A DNA stretch of 6,549 nucleotides from Chloroflexota bacterium. GTDB lineage: Bacteria; Chloroflexota; Dehalococcoidia; GIF9; UBA5620. The stretch covers positions 1 to 6,549 of the forward strand of contig JAPLHH010000134.1 in NCBI GenBank assembly GCA_026389735.1. Reading direction: 5' to 3'. Under the pieces are notes generated by a model. It saw only the letters and a program-made list of their open reading frames with translations, did not search any database and was not told the DNA's origin. Positions 1 to 5,991 of the stretch are shown here, in pieces. The number at the start of each line of letters is the position of its first letter. Within the stretch, counting starts at the first letter, position 1. The position numbers and the translations under genes were made by a program.

Positions 1-1082
1 AAGCGGTATTGCGTGCTTGGGTCATTGGGGTCGTTGACCTCGTTCGGGGCACTGGCCCTAAGCGTGTAGCCTTCCTTATACCAGCCAGTGCCTGATATTT
101 GGCCGGCTTTGGAAGGCTCGGTTTTGAGTTCGACAGAATACTCAGGGTAATAGGGAAAGGTAGCGTCAGGTGAAGATTCACTAACTGTTATTCTATCCAC
201 CTCGGCTTTGAACCTGACACTGGAATCGGTCGGATGTTGGACAATTGGGTCTACGCTTACCGACCGGCTTACGCCGATATCGAGGCTGAGTTTCGTAGAC
301 TCGCCGCCCCGCAGCGTAGCCAATGGGCTTCCCGACACATATACCTTTGTCTCGCCGACTTTTAGCCCGCTGCCGATGGTGATGGTAGCTTCATAGCCGC
401 CCTTTTCCACTGTGATGCTCAAGCTCTGCTGACCAGTGATTGGCGGTGACGAGCTATCGCTGACGCTGACCATGAAGCTATAGCTACCGACTGTACCTTT
501 GGCTGGAACACCTGAGATGTATCCGGTGCTTCCATGCAAGGTTAGCCCTGTGGGTAATGTACCGCTGACGATAGACCAGGTATATGGCGTTGTACCGCCG
601 CTGACTCTTATCGTGTCAGTATAGGTTTCAACCTCCTTTGCCAGTGCCAAGGTGGTTGTAAGGAACCTCAGAGGGGGTTGAGTGACATTGATGAAGAAAC
701 TCTGTTGGGCAGTAACCGGTGAGCTGTCGATGACCTGGACGGTAGAGTTGAAAGAGCCGGCTGTAGTAAGTGTACCAGAGACACTTAGTGTAGTTGCCGA
801 GGCTGTGTAAGTCAATGTCGGTGGTAGTCCAACAATGGTCAACGAGGTATATGGTGGAGTTCCACCAGAAACCGTTACAGTAAAATTGTAGGTACTGCCT
901 ACCTGGCCCGGCGGTAGAGGTGAAGGAAAAGATGAAATGACTATTGGTGGTGCTGCCTGGACAGGACTGGCAAAGAGGAGAAAAGCGCTGGAGATGGTGA
1001 GCAGGCAAATCAGCGTTAGGCAAAGCCCTTGACCGATGCCCCATCTTAGGGAGCGGCGTTTATTAAGGCGGATAGATTTCAT
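1..1082 (-). CDS. Secreted surface protein with putative Ig (He_PIG-type) domains, N-terminal part
   Basis: The minus-strand frame is open from an ATG at 1082 to the left edge (360 codons), so the C-terminus is missing. Residues 1-43 look like a Sec signal peptide: a basic start (KRRSLRW), a hydrophobic stretch at about 20-39, and a likely cut after VQA at 41-43. Two similar beta-sandwich repeats follow, at about 45-135 and 137-226. Both have a GGTPPY or GGTTPY motif near the front, and the second has the classic LPTGLTL and GYISGVP pattern of He_PIG putative Ig domains. After a linker (about 228-310), residues 314-360 contain VELKTEPSKAGQISGTGWY, resembling the divergent InlB B-repeat type. 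Such proteins are usually exported and work in adhesion or the cell envelope; that role is inferred. No other in-frame ATG lies near, so 1082 is the best start despite a weak ribosome site. A shorter reading frame at 628-1044 is out of frame with this one and is a shadow. Confidence 0.9.
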   Translation of the reverse strand, partial: MKSIRLNKRRSLRWGIGQGLCLTLICLLTISSAFLLFASPVQAAPPIVISSFPSPLPPGQVGSTYNFTVTVSGGTPPYTSLTIVGLPPTLTYTASATTLSVSGTLTTAGSFNSTVQVIDSSPVTAQQSFFINVTQPPLRFLTTTLALAKEVETYTDTIRVSGGTTPYTWSIVSGTLPTGLTLHGSTGYISGVPAKGTVGSYSFMVSVSDSSSPPITGQQSLSITVEKGGYEATITIGSGLKVGETKVYVSGSPLATLRGGESTKLSLDIGVSRSVSVDPIVQHPTDSSVRFKAEVDRITVSESSPDATFPYYPEYSVELKTEPSKAGQISGTGWYKEGYTLRASAPNEVNDPNDPSTQYR

Positions 1083-1094
1083 ATACTTACGTCT

Positions 1095-1123
1095 ATTATA
1101 GTAGCCCAACCGCTATTTGTCGA
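1095..1123 (-). promoter_or_regulatory. Sigma70-type promoter for the Ig-domain surface protein
   Basis: On the minus strand TCGACA (1123-1118, five of six matches to the -35 consensus) is followed after 17 bases by a perfect TATAAT (1100-1095). Transcription would be expected to start near 1088, only about six bases before the ATG at 1082. The gene would therefore have an almost leaderless mRNA, which fits the lack of a strong Shine-Dalgarno sequence. Confidence 0.65.
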
Positions 1124-1131
1124 TATCCAGT

Positions 1132-1171
1132 AGCTGACCTTGTGACGGCGGAGGCAGAAAACAGGCAGCTG
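1132..1171 (+). repeat. Hairpin-forming intergenic repeat, copy 1
   Basis: This segment shares AGCTGACCTTGTG (1132-1144) and GAGGCAGAAAAC (1151-1162) exactly with 2854-2866 and 2875-2886, in the same orientation. Similarity continues weakly to about 1190. The 5' arm (1132-1143) can pair with 1161-1170: five pairs, a bulged A, three pairs, a bulged T, two pairs, and a 17-base loop. It lies between the NYN gene and the surface-protein gene, just upstream of the latter's -35 box and antisense to both genes. The two copies are not conserved in one reading frame, so coding is unlikely. Function unknown. Confidence 0.55.
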
Positions 1172-1245
1172 AAAAAACGATGAATTGTTCAGTTTCTTTC
1201 TGACTAATGGGATTATCCTCTAAAGGTTCGGGTGTTGACGGAGGC

Positions 1246-1833
1246 TTATTCGCTACCCGGAATGCCCTGTTTCTGACCTTCTCCAATCACTCTTCTGCGA
1301 GCGGTATAACGTTTATGTGTCCACAAACCACTGAAAAAGCTCCGGTTTAGGAGATACCGATTATCGGCTACATTCAAGAGATCCTTGGATGCTCCACTCT
1401 CGAAGTAGGCCACCTCGACATGCTTACCCATGTTCTTTACAGCTTGAAGAGCATAGGCAAAATCAGAGTCACCGCTCACAAGCACTGCCACATCATAGAA
1501 GTCGTTCCAGGCAAAATATAGCAGGTCTGTAGCCAACATAATATCTATACCCTTCTCGACAGGGATACCCTGTGCCACTTTGGTACCCCCTAGTCGAACC
1601 TCTAGATATGGCGTCTTGCGCAGGTTATCAAGGAATTCCTGTTGCTCTCTATAGCTATCAGGCCTTTGAGTCGGGTCCTGTAAGACATTGTAGTAATATG
1701 TTCGGAATAAGCGCCTGGAACCACATAGCGTGCTGGCAAATTCAGCGAAGTTGAGGTTGTGGCGTCCAAAGTTGTTTCGTAGACCATGGTATAGATTGCT
1801 TCCATCTATGAAGATCGCGACTCTATCGTCCAT
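1246..1833 (-). CDS. NYN domain (LabA/DUF88-like) putative ribonuclease
   Basis: A complete 195-residue cytosolic protein. The N-terminus VAIFIDGSNLYHGL (D10, N13) is the hallmark first strand of NYN domains, a branch of the PIN-like nuclease fold. KGIDIMLATDLL (D97, D103) and VLVSGDSDFAYAL (D122, D124) supply the other acidic residues that in this fold bind metal ions for RNA cleavage. All expected acidic positions are present, so it is probably active, but its RNA substrate cannot be told from sequence. The C-terminus after about 170 is basic (KRYTARRR) and may help nucleic-acid binding. The ATG at 1833 is preceded by a strong AGAGGGGG (1847-1840) at six bases' spacing, so the start is firm. 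It stands alone, is transcribed away from the CDP-alcohol phosphatidyltransferase gene, and has its own promoter candidate. LabA homologues have regulatory roles in some bacteria, but nothing here supports a specific one. Confidence 0.9.
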   Translation of the reverse strand: MDDRVAIFIDGSNLYHGLRNNFGRHNLNFAEFASTLCGSRRLFRTYYYNVLQDPTQRPDSYREQQEFLDNLRKTPYLEVRLGGTKVAQGIPVEKGIDIMLATDLLYFAWNDFYDVAVLVSGDSDFAYALQAVKNMGKHVEVAYFESGASKDLLNVADNRYLLNRSFFSGLWTHKRYTARRRVIGEGQKQGIPGSE

Positions 1834-1839
1834 AACATT

Positions 1840-1847
1840 CCCCCTCT
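1840..1847 (-). promoter_or_regulatory. Ribosome binding site of the NYN gene
   Basis: AGAGGGGG on the minus strand lies six bases upstream of the ATG at 1833. It is the strongest Shine-Dalgarno sequence in the window and fixes the start codon. Confidence 0.75.
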
Positions 1848-1876
1848 AGACCTGCCAATAGTCTTTGATGGTTGAC

Positions 1877-1885
1877 ATTATACCA
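1877..1885 (-). promoter_or_regulatory. Extended -10 promoter for the NYN gene
   Basis: The minus strand reads TGGTATAAT (1885-1877), a perfect TATAAT preceded by the TG of an extended -10 element. The -35 position, 17 bases upstream (TATACG), is poor, which is usual for extended -10 promoters. The start point would be near 1870, giving a leader of roughly 37 bases. Confidence 0.55.
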
Positions 1886-2031
1886 TCGTCTATGGCAGAC
1901 GTATATAACGCAATCTGGCATATGCGGACGGCTAGCTTTCTGAAATGACGTAATTGGCCGTCTTTTGGAAATAGGCCTCGTACTCTGTCTTCCCGGTGGC
2001 TATGCCCAACAACCTTACCGAACTCAAGAAC

Positions 2032-2072
2032 ATGAAAAGCGAATGAAAACAGATGAAATGTGTCTTTTCATC
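2032..2072 (+). repeat. Phased ATGAAAA repeats ending in an inverted repeat
   Basis: ATGAAAA occurs at 2032 and 2043 and ATGAAAT at 2053, so the starts are 11 and 10 bases apart, about one helical turn. The reverse form TTTTCAT follows at 2065-2071. The last direct unit and the reverse form make a perfect seven-base inverted repeat, GATGAAA (2052-2058) and TTTCATC (2066-2072), around a seven-base loop. The cluster ends about 34 bases before the -35 box at 2106. It may be a regulator site or A-tract bent DNA upstream of the promoter; both are inference. Confidence 0.4.
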
Positions 2073-2105
2073 CATCTACCACGGCAATTTCCGCGCTGCT
2101 TAGGA

Positions 2106-2135
2106 TTGACAGGTATCTACATGTCATGCTATTCT
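2106..2135 (+). promoter_or_regulatory. Sigma70-type promoter for the CDP-alcohol phosphatidyltransferase gene
   Basis: A perfect TTGACA (2106-2111) is followed after 18 bases by TATTCT (2130-2135, four of six matches). Transcription would start near 2142, about 30 bases before the proposed ATG at 2172. The position fits the gene well. Confidence 0.5.
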
Positions 2136-2171
2136 ACCCTCTCATAACAACAGTGCGGAGTGTCTACGCTT

Positions 2172-2783
2172 ATGGAATCGGAGCAAATGGATAATCAGGC
2201 ACCGGTAGAGGAATTGAGGCTTGCCCTCAATGTACCCAATATTATAACCGCAGTGCGTGTAGTTATGGCTGGTATCATTGCCTGGCTCTTGTGGCAAGGA
2301 GAATTCCTGGCGGCGGGCATTCTAATTCTTATTGCCGCGTCTACTGACGGACTAGACGGCTTATTGGCCCGCAGACTTGGGCAGTCAAGCCTGGGTGGGT
2401 CACTTTTTGATCTGGTGGCCGACGAGATGCTCTTTATGCCGAGCCTGATTTTAGCCATAGCCGCGGGGCTGTTTTCAAGGGCAGACAACCTAATGCCCTT
2501 CAATCCCTATCCATACGCGGTGCTTGCGCTTGCCGGAGGAGTTGCGGTACTTGCGGGCGTGGGCACATATCTTTGGAAACGCCGGAGTCGCACCTTGGAG
2601 TTTCCTACTCCCACAGGGGTGGCCAAGGTTAACTTCTGGTTTTGGCTGGCGCCACTGGTGGTAGCCGTTTTTGGTATTGGCCCTGACTGGGTGCTTGCTG
2701 CCCTGATGTATCTGGCAATTATCTCGACCTTGCTCACATTCTATTCCTATCTTAAGAAGGGCAGCTATGTTTTTACTGACTGA
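2172..2783 (+). CDS. CDP-alcohol phosphatidyltransferase family protein
   Basis: An integral membrane enzyme of 203 residues from ATG 2172 (207 from GTG 2160). The family swaps the CMP of a CDP-alcohol, usually CDP-diacylglycerol, for an alcohol acceptor in phospholipid synthesis. The full signature D-x2-D-G-x2-A-R-x8-G-x3-D-x3-D is present, counted from GTG 2160: D63, D66, G67, A70, R71, G80, D84 and D88. The NVPNIITAVR motif at 24-33 matches the usual N-terminus, and hydrophobic segments lie at about 32-45, 50-61, 92-105, 118-136, 160-173 and 178-195. PgsA enzymes normally read LDPxADK around the third and fourth Asp; here it is FDLVADE, so the substrate is uncertain and I give no symbol. 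Start choice: ATG 2172 has GCGGAG 11 bases upstream, whereas GTG 2160 overlaps that sequence and has no ribosome site of its own. ATG 2187 is a third option. Confidence 0.88.
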   Translation: MESEQMDNQAPVEELRLALNVPNIITAVRVVMAGIIAWLLWQGEFLAAGILILIAASTDGLDGLLARRLGQSSLGGSLFDLVADEMLFMPSLILAIAAGLFSRADNLMPFNPYPYAVLALAGGVAVLAGVGTYLWKRRSRTLEFPTPTGVAKVNFWFWLAPLVVAVFGIGPDWVLAALMYLAIISTLLTFYSYLKKGSYVFTD

Positions 2784-2853
2784 CCCTGTCCCCGGTCTTG
2801 CTTGCCACATTATCGACCTCTCTGTGTGTTCTACGAGTTCCCCCATATTCGCG

Positions 2854-2895
2854 AGCTGACCTTGTGTGTTGGCCGAGGCAGAAAACGGGCAGTTG
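2854..2895 (+). repeat. Hairpin-forming intergenic repeat, copy 2
   Basis: Second copy of the element at 1132-1171. The same ten-pair stem forms between 2854-2865 and 2885-2894, with the same two bulges (A2859, T2863) and a 19-base loop. Relative to copy 1 the 3' arm has two changes, giving G2855-T2893 and T2862-G2887. Both are wobble pairs in plus-strand RNA, so all ten pairs survive. Weaker similarity continues to about 2915. It lies about 70 bases after the phosphatidyltransferase stop, in sense with that gene. No T-run follows, so it is not an ordinary terminator. Confidence 0.55.
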
Positions 2896-2975
2896 CACAA
2901 AATGATGGAATGTTTAATACACAGTAAGTCAATCTAGCCATACGACACGATCGATTACCCCAAAACCCTAACCAA

Positions 2976-3005
2976 TTGACAATTATTGCACTCAAGGCCT
3001 AAGAT
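2976..3005 (+). promoter_or_regulatory. Sigma70-type promoter for the uncharacterised gene at 3045
   Basis: A perfect TTGACA (2976-2981) is separated by 18 bases from TAAGAT (3000-3005, four of six matches). The expected start near 3012 leaves a leader of about 33 bases containing the GGTGAGG ribosome site at 3032-3038. Confidence 0.5.
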
Positions 3006-3044
3006 TAGAATCGGTTTCGGCGTAGTGCATCGGTGAGGATATGC

Positions 3045-3731
3045 ATGGCAAGTTGTGCTTCACTTCATAATCAGAAACCTGTCCACCAAGCCGCTAGGGA
3101 AATGTTCTACTATTTATGCCGGTTTCGCCGTTATCCACAATACGATAAGGTTGAGCCAGAGGAGCCTGATAGAATAACTGACCAAGATAGGCGACTAGCC
3201 AACAAACTCGCAGCTCGCATGGGAAAGAGAGTCTGGGAGCCCTTAATTGGTCAGAGTATTTCTGCAATTGAAGCCAATTGGAACCTGCTTGGCATGACAG
3301 ACCGGCAATGGCTCTATTGCGCTCAAGTAACTAGTGAGGTCTTGAGCCCCCTTTTTGTCGGCAGAGTAGGAGTGGCTCGATTGACTAAGGCTCTTCATAG
3401 AAAAAGGCCAAACTTCATGCCTATTTGTGACAGTGTGTTGGTTGCAGCATTGCAAGTTAAATCTAGCGATAAGGCTACTACGGTAGTTCAGTGCATGGAA
3501 GGACTGCGTAAGGTAGGACAGGCGAGTTCGCCTGTGTTAACCAGCCTACGAAACCTGTCTATGGACAAGGGGATGGAAATGACTGAGTTAAGGATACTGG
3601 AGCTCCTATACTGGGTAATTTTTGGTCCTTTTGGGACGCCACAGCAAAGGGATAGCTTCCGCTCAAAGTGCCAAGCCCTTAGGGCAAGCGGGGAATGCTT
3701 AGCAGATACGCAAAAAAGTCCTTGTGTCTAG
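3045..3731 (+). CDS. Uncharacterised protein, possibly DUF6308-like
   Basis: A 228-residue protein that I do not firmly recognise. It is soluble in character, mostly predicted helical, with no signal peptide or membrane segment. The most distinctive stretch is FVGRVGVARLTKALHRKRP (104-122), followed by FMPICDSVL with an aspartate at 129. As I recall the family, a Gly-rich turn, a helix, KRP and P-x-x-D-S is typical of DUF6308 proteins and loosely recalls the helix-hairpin-helix plus Asp of HhH-GPD DNA glycosylases. The C-terminal LRILELLYWVIFGPF (182-196) is a second hydrophobic helix. Five cysteines lie at 4, 25, 92, 128 and 150, with two more at 209 and 218, in no obvious metal-binding pattern. 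Start: GGTGAGG (3032-3038) lies six bases before ATG 3045. A GTG at 3033 would add four residues but lies inside that ribosome site. The gene has its own promoter candidate and is convergent with typA. The function is unknown; the DUF6308 link is from memory only. Confidence 0.75.
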   Translation: MASCASLHNQKPVHQAAREMFYYLCRFRRYPQYDKVEPEEPDRITDQDRRLANKLAARMGKRVWEPLIGQSISAIEANWNLLGMTDRQWLYCAQVTSEVLSPLFVGRVGVARLTKALHRKRPNFMPICDSVLVAALQVKSSDKATTVVQCMEGLRKVGQASSPVLTSLRNLSMDKGMEMTELRILELLYWVIFGPFGTPQQRDSFRSKCQALRASGECLADTQKSPCV

Positions 3732-3784
3732 AAAGAAGCCAATTGCCAGATCGATGGTAAGCCTTGCCTAAGCTGGTGTGTCCG

Positions 3785-3803
3785 TGACAAGTGTCAACTT
3801 TTT
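3785..3803 (+). terminator. Weak candidate terminator after the uncharacterised gene
   Basis: The palindrome TGACA-AG-TGTCA (3785-3796) can form a four-pair stem with a four-base loop and is followed, after AC, by five Ts (3799-3803). It sits 54 bases beyond the stop at 3731, in the gap between two convergent genes. The stem is short, so the call is tentative. Confidence 0.25.
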
Positions 3804-3858
3804 ATTGGATAGTAAAGTGCTTTTCACAAATTGGCTATTTGTTACCTGCCCTCACCCA

Positions 3859-5709
3859 TTAAGTACGGCCATTACCGATTTGTTGTGGTTCTTTGTTTGC
3901 AGCATGGCGTGCTTTAGAGCGTTGATCTTGTGTAAGCAATCGCTTACGCAACCTGATGTTTTTAGGTGTCACCTCAATAAGTTCGTCATCGCTGATCATG
4001 CCCAGAGCTTCTTCAAGGCTAAATTTCAATGGTGGCGTCAACTTAATAGCAAAATCGGATGTAGAAGCACGGACGTTGGTTTGTTTTTTCTCTTTGGCAA
4101 CGTTGACTGCCAGGTCACTTCCCCGGGAATTCATCCCCACTATCATACCTCCGTACACTGTTGTGCCCGGCTCAATGAATGTTATACCTCTTCCCTGGGC
4201 ATTGTTTAACCCGTAGGTAACAGCAGTACCATTTTCAGAAGCTACCAGCATTCCACTACGGGTTGAAACGATATCTCCATACCATAGTTCATATCCCAAG
4301 AATAATGTGCTCATAATGCCCTCACCCCGAGTGACAGTCAAAAATTTGCTGCGGAAACCGATCAGGCCACGCGTGGGGATGTGAAATTCCAGGCGTACGT
4401 TACCTTCGCCATCGTTATACATATTAGTGAGCTTAGCCTGGCGCTTGCTTAAAATTTCCGTGACAGCACCTATATATTCTGCACGCGTATCGATGGTGAC
4501 AGATTCTACGGGTTCCATAAGCTTGCCATCGATTTCTTTAGTTATAACTTCAGGCTTTGAAATTTCAAACTCGTAATCCTGGCGGCGCATAGTCTCAATA
4601 AGTATTGCTAGATGTAGCTCTCCTCTGCCAGCTACAAAGAAAACATCAGGGGTTTCGGTATCTTGAACCCTTAGGCTGAGATTTGTTTCAAGTTCCCGGT
4701 AAAGCCTTTCCCGGAGTTGCCTTGAGGTACAATATTTTCCCTCTCTGCCGGCGAACGGTGAAGTATTCACGCCGAACATCATTTTTAATGTAGGTTCACC
4801 TATCTCTATACGAGGTAGGGCATCTGGCTGGTCGGGGCTGGTTACGGTATCTCCGATGCTTACTGTTTCCACGCCGGTTATAGCAACAATATCGCCTGCG
4901 GTTGCCTCCTCTACTTCCGGACGATCGATGCCCATAAAGGTGAATACCTCGCTCACTTCATAGTTCTTCGTGCTGCCATCCCCCCCAATAACAGTGACCT
5001 TATCATGTGGTCTAACGCTTCCGCGGTAAATTTTGCCAATGGCAAGCTTGCCTTTGTAGCTGTTATAGTCCAGGTTAGATACCAGCATCTGGAAAGGGCC
5101 GGACTCAATGCTAGGCGGCGGAACCTTGTGGAGTATAGATTCAAACAATGGGATAAGGTCTTCACCTTCTTTCCCCGGGTCAATGGAAGCCGTGCCGTTT
5201 CTGGCGCTTGTGTACAGTATGGGAAAATCGAGCTGGTCTGCGTTAGTGGCTAATTCTAGAAAGAGGTCCTGAGTCTGATGAACCACCTCGGGTATCCTGG
5301 AATTTTCCCTGTCTATTTTATTAATGACCACAATCGGTTTCAGTCCCTTATCAAGCGCATGTTTTAGCACAAACCTGGTCTGGGGCATAGGCCCATCAAC
5401 GGAATCAACCAGCAGCAGACAGCCATCTGCCATATTCATGACTCGCTCTACTTCTCCACTGAAATCAGCATGGCCCGGAGTATCTATGATATTTATCTTT
5501 ACACCGCGGTAGATTACCGCTGCGTTCTTGGCGAGAATGGTAATACCTTTTTCCCGTTCCAGGGCATTCCTGTCAAGTATCAAATTACCCACCTGCTGGT
5601 TATCACGGAAGACTTTACTTTGTTTTAGCATCATATCAACCAGGCTCGTCTTGCCGTGATCTACATGGGCGATTATGACTATGTTTCTTAAATCGTCTCG
5701 ATAACTCAA
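3859..5709 (-). CDS. typA: Ribosome-associated translational GTPase TypA/BipA
   Basis: A full-length 616-residue protein, normal for the family. TypA/BipA is an EF-G-like GTPase that binds the 70S ribosome and is linked to ribosome assembly and growth under cold or other stress. The GTPase domain has every motif: AHVDHGKTS (14-22), REKGITI (52-58), DTPGH (76-80), NKID (130-133) and SARN (168-171). Domain 2 (about 205-290) and an EF-G III-like region (about 300-385, with GRGELHLAIL at 361-370) follow. The EF-G C-like domain (398-480) carries RGLIGFRSKFLT (447-458). The BipA-specific C-terminal domain has EPGTTVYGGMIVG (513-525) and DDELIEVTPKNIRLRKR (574-590). The start is a TTG at 5709: no ATG, GTG or other TTG lies upstream in frame before a stop at 5760, and the next ATG would remove the nucleotide-binding loop. 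Ribosome-site support is weak (CGAG seven bases upstream, GGAG fourteen). A six-codon ATG frame ends one base before it. No convincing promoter was found. Confidence 0.97.
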   Translation of the reverse strand: MSYRDDLRNIVIIAHVDHGKTSLVDMMLKQSKVFRDNQQVGNLILDRNALEREKGITILAKNAAVIYRGVKINIIDTPGHADFSGEVERVMNMADGCLLLVDSVDGPMPQTRFVLKHALDKGLKPIVVINKIDRENSRIPEVVHQTQDLFLELATNADQLDFPILYTSARNGTASIDPGKEGEDLIPLFESILHKVPPPSIESGPFQMLVSNLDYNSYKGKLAIGKIYRGSVRPHDKVTVIGGDGSTKNYEVSEVFTFMGIDRPEVEEATAGDIVAITGVETVSIGDTVTSPDQPDALPRIEIGEPTLKMMFGVNTSPFAGREGKYCTSRQLRERLYRELETNLSLRVQDTETPDVFFVAGRGELHLAILIETMRRQDYEFEISKPEVITKEIDGKLMEPVESVTIDTRAEYIGAVTEILSKRQAKLTNMYNDGEGNVRLEFHIPTRGLIGFRSKFLTVTRGEGIMSTLFLGYELWYGDIVSTRSGMLVASENGTAVTYGLNNAQGRGITFIEPGTTVYGGMIVGMNSRGSDLAVNVAKEKKQTNVRASTSDFAIKLTPPLKFSLEEALGMISDDELIEVTPKNIRLRKRLLTQDQRSKARHAANKEPQQIGNGRT

Positions 5710-5710
5710 G

Positions 5711-5731
5711 CTAATTCTCGTTTCTCCGCAT
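5711..5731 (-). other. Six-codon leader frame directly before typA
   Basis: On the minus strand an ATG at 5731 opens MRRNEN and stops at TAG (5713-5711), one base before the TTG start of typA. It contains the GGAG (5727-5724) that is too far from the TTG to serve it well. If translated, it could hand ribosomes to the TTG by re-initiation. It has no clear ribosome site of its own and may be chance. Confidence 0.25.
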
Positions 5732-5926
5732 TGTACAGGCTTATCAACATAGCTATTTTAGAGTATTTTACACGGCGAAAGCCAATTTAGCTCCTGAATT
5801 GCCGGTGTTTTACCCGGTGCTTAACAGGTGGTTGGCTGCCTTAATTCAATTTCTGGAATTCTGGGCAGGCGGCGAATCGGTAATTGCAGCGTCTTTGCGA
5901 AGTGGAATTTCCTTTTCGGCCACAAG

Positions 5927-5935
5927 TGGTAAAAT
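5927..5935 (+). promoter_or_regulatory. Extended -10 promoter candidate for recN
   Basis: TGGTAAAAT (5927-5935) combines an extended -10 TG with TAAAAT, five of six matches. No good -35 box stands 16-18 bases upstream. The expected start near 5942 leaves a leader of about 50 bases. The arrangement is the same as the TGGTATAAT of the NYN gene. The rest of the 282-base gap between typA and recN shows no other clear element, and I see no SOS-type operator in it. Confidence 0.4.
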
Positions 5936-5978
5936 ATAAGCCAGGTTCGACATTGTAAGCTGCCACACCTTTAGTTGC

Positions 5979-5983
5979 GGGAG
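5979..5983 (+). promoter_or_regulatory. Ribosome binding site that sets a TTG start for recN
   Basis: GGGAG lies eight bases upstream of TTG 5992, an ideal distance. An ATG at 5987 is only three bases away and out of frame with RecN, so the TTG is the better choice. Confidence 0.65.
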
Positions 5984-5991
5984 ACGATGGT

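Larger units (their letters stand above)
1834..2171. other. Divergent intergenic region between the NYN gene and the phosphatidyltransferase gene
   Basis: This 338-base gap holds the NYN ribosome site and extended -10 promoter at its left end, a promoter for the phosphatidyltransferase gene at its right end, and a cluster of ATGAAAA repeats between them. A 60-codon open frame at 1965-2147 has a TTG start, no ribosome site and no recognisable protein character, so I do not call it a gene. I see no tRNA or riboswitch here. Confidence 0.6.

Noticed and set aside
628..1044. Minus-strand open frame of 138 codons
   Set aside because: It is out of frame with the Ig-domain gene on the same strand and lacks protein-like character; the overlapping frame from 1082 has a signal peptide and two recognisable domains.
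1132..1182. Reading copy 1 of the repeat as a coding remnant ending in a charged helix (ADLVTAEAENRQLKKR)
   Set aside because: The second copy has a two-base length difference in the middle, so the frame is not maintained; no larger gene remnant can be followed on either side.
1927..1966. GACGGC and GCCGTC inverted repeat followed by TTTT
   Set aside because: The 24-base loop is large, the T-run is short, and no plus-strand gene lies upstream for it to terminate.
1965..2147. Plus-strand open frame of 60 codons before the phosphatidyltransferase gene
   Set aside because: TTG start with no ribosome site, no recognisable features, and it overlaps the promoter at 2106-2135.
3826..3842. ACAAAT and ATTTGT inverted repeat as a typA terminator
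   Set aside because: The stem is six pairs with only one G-C pair, and no T-run follows it on the minus strand.
3778..4209. Plus-strand open frames overlapping the end of typA
   Set aside because: They are antisense shadows of the TypA C-terminal domain.
5802..5864. Short direct repeats: CCGGTG at 5802 and 5814, TTCTGG at 5851 and 5859
   Set aside because: Each is only six bases and seen twice; this is expected by chance, and they are not placed at a promoter.
5805..5939. Plus-strand open frame of 44 codons starting with GTG before recN
   Set aside because: No ribosome site and no ATG; it covers the recN promoter candidate and encodes nothing I recognise.
5710..5991. SOS (LexA) operator upstream of recN
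   Set aside because: I looked for the CTG-N10-CAG and GAAC-N4-GTTC types and found neither; a lineage-specific LexA site cannot be excluded.
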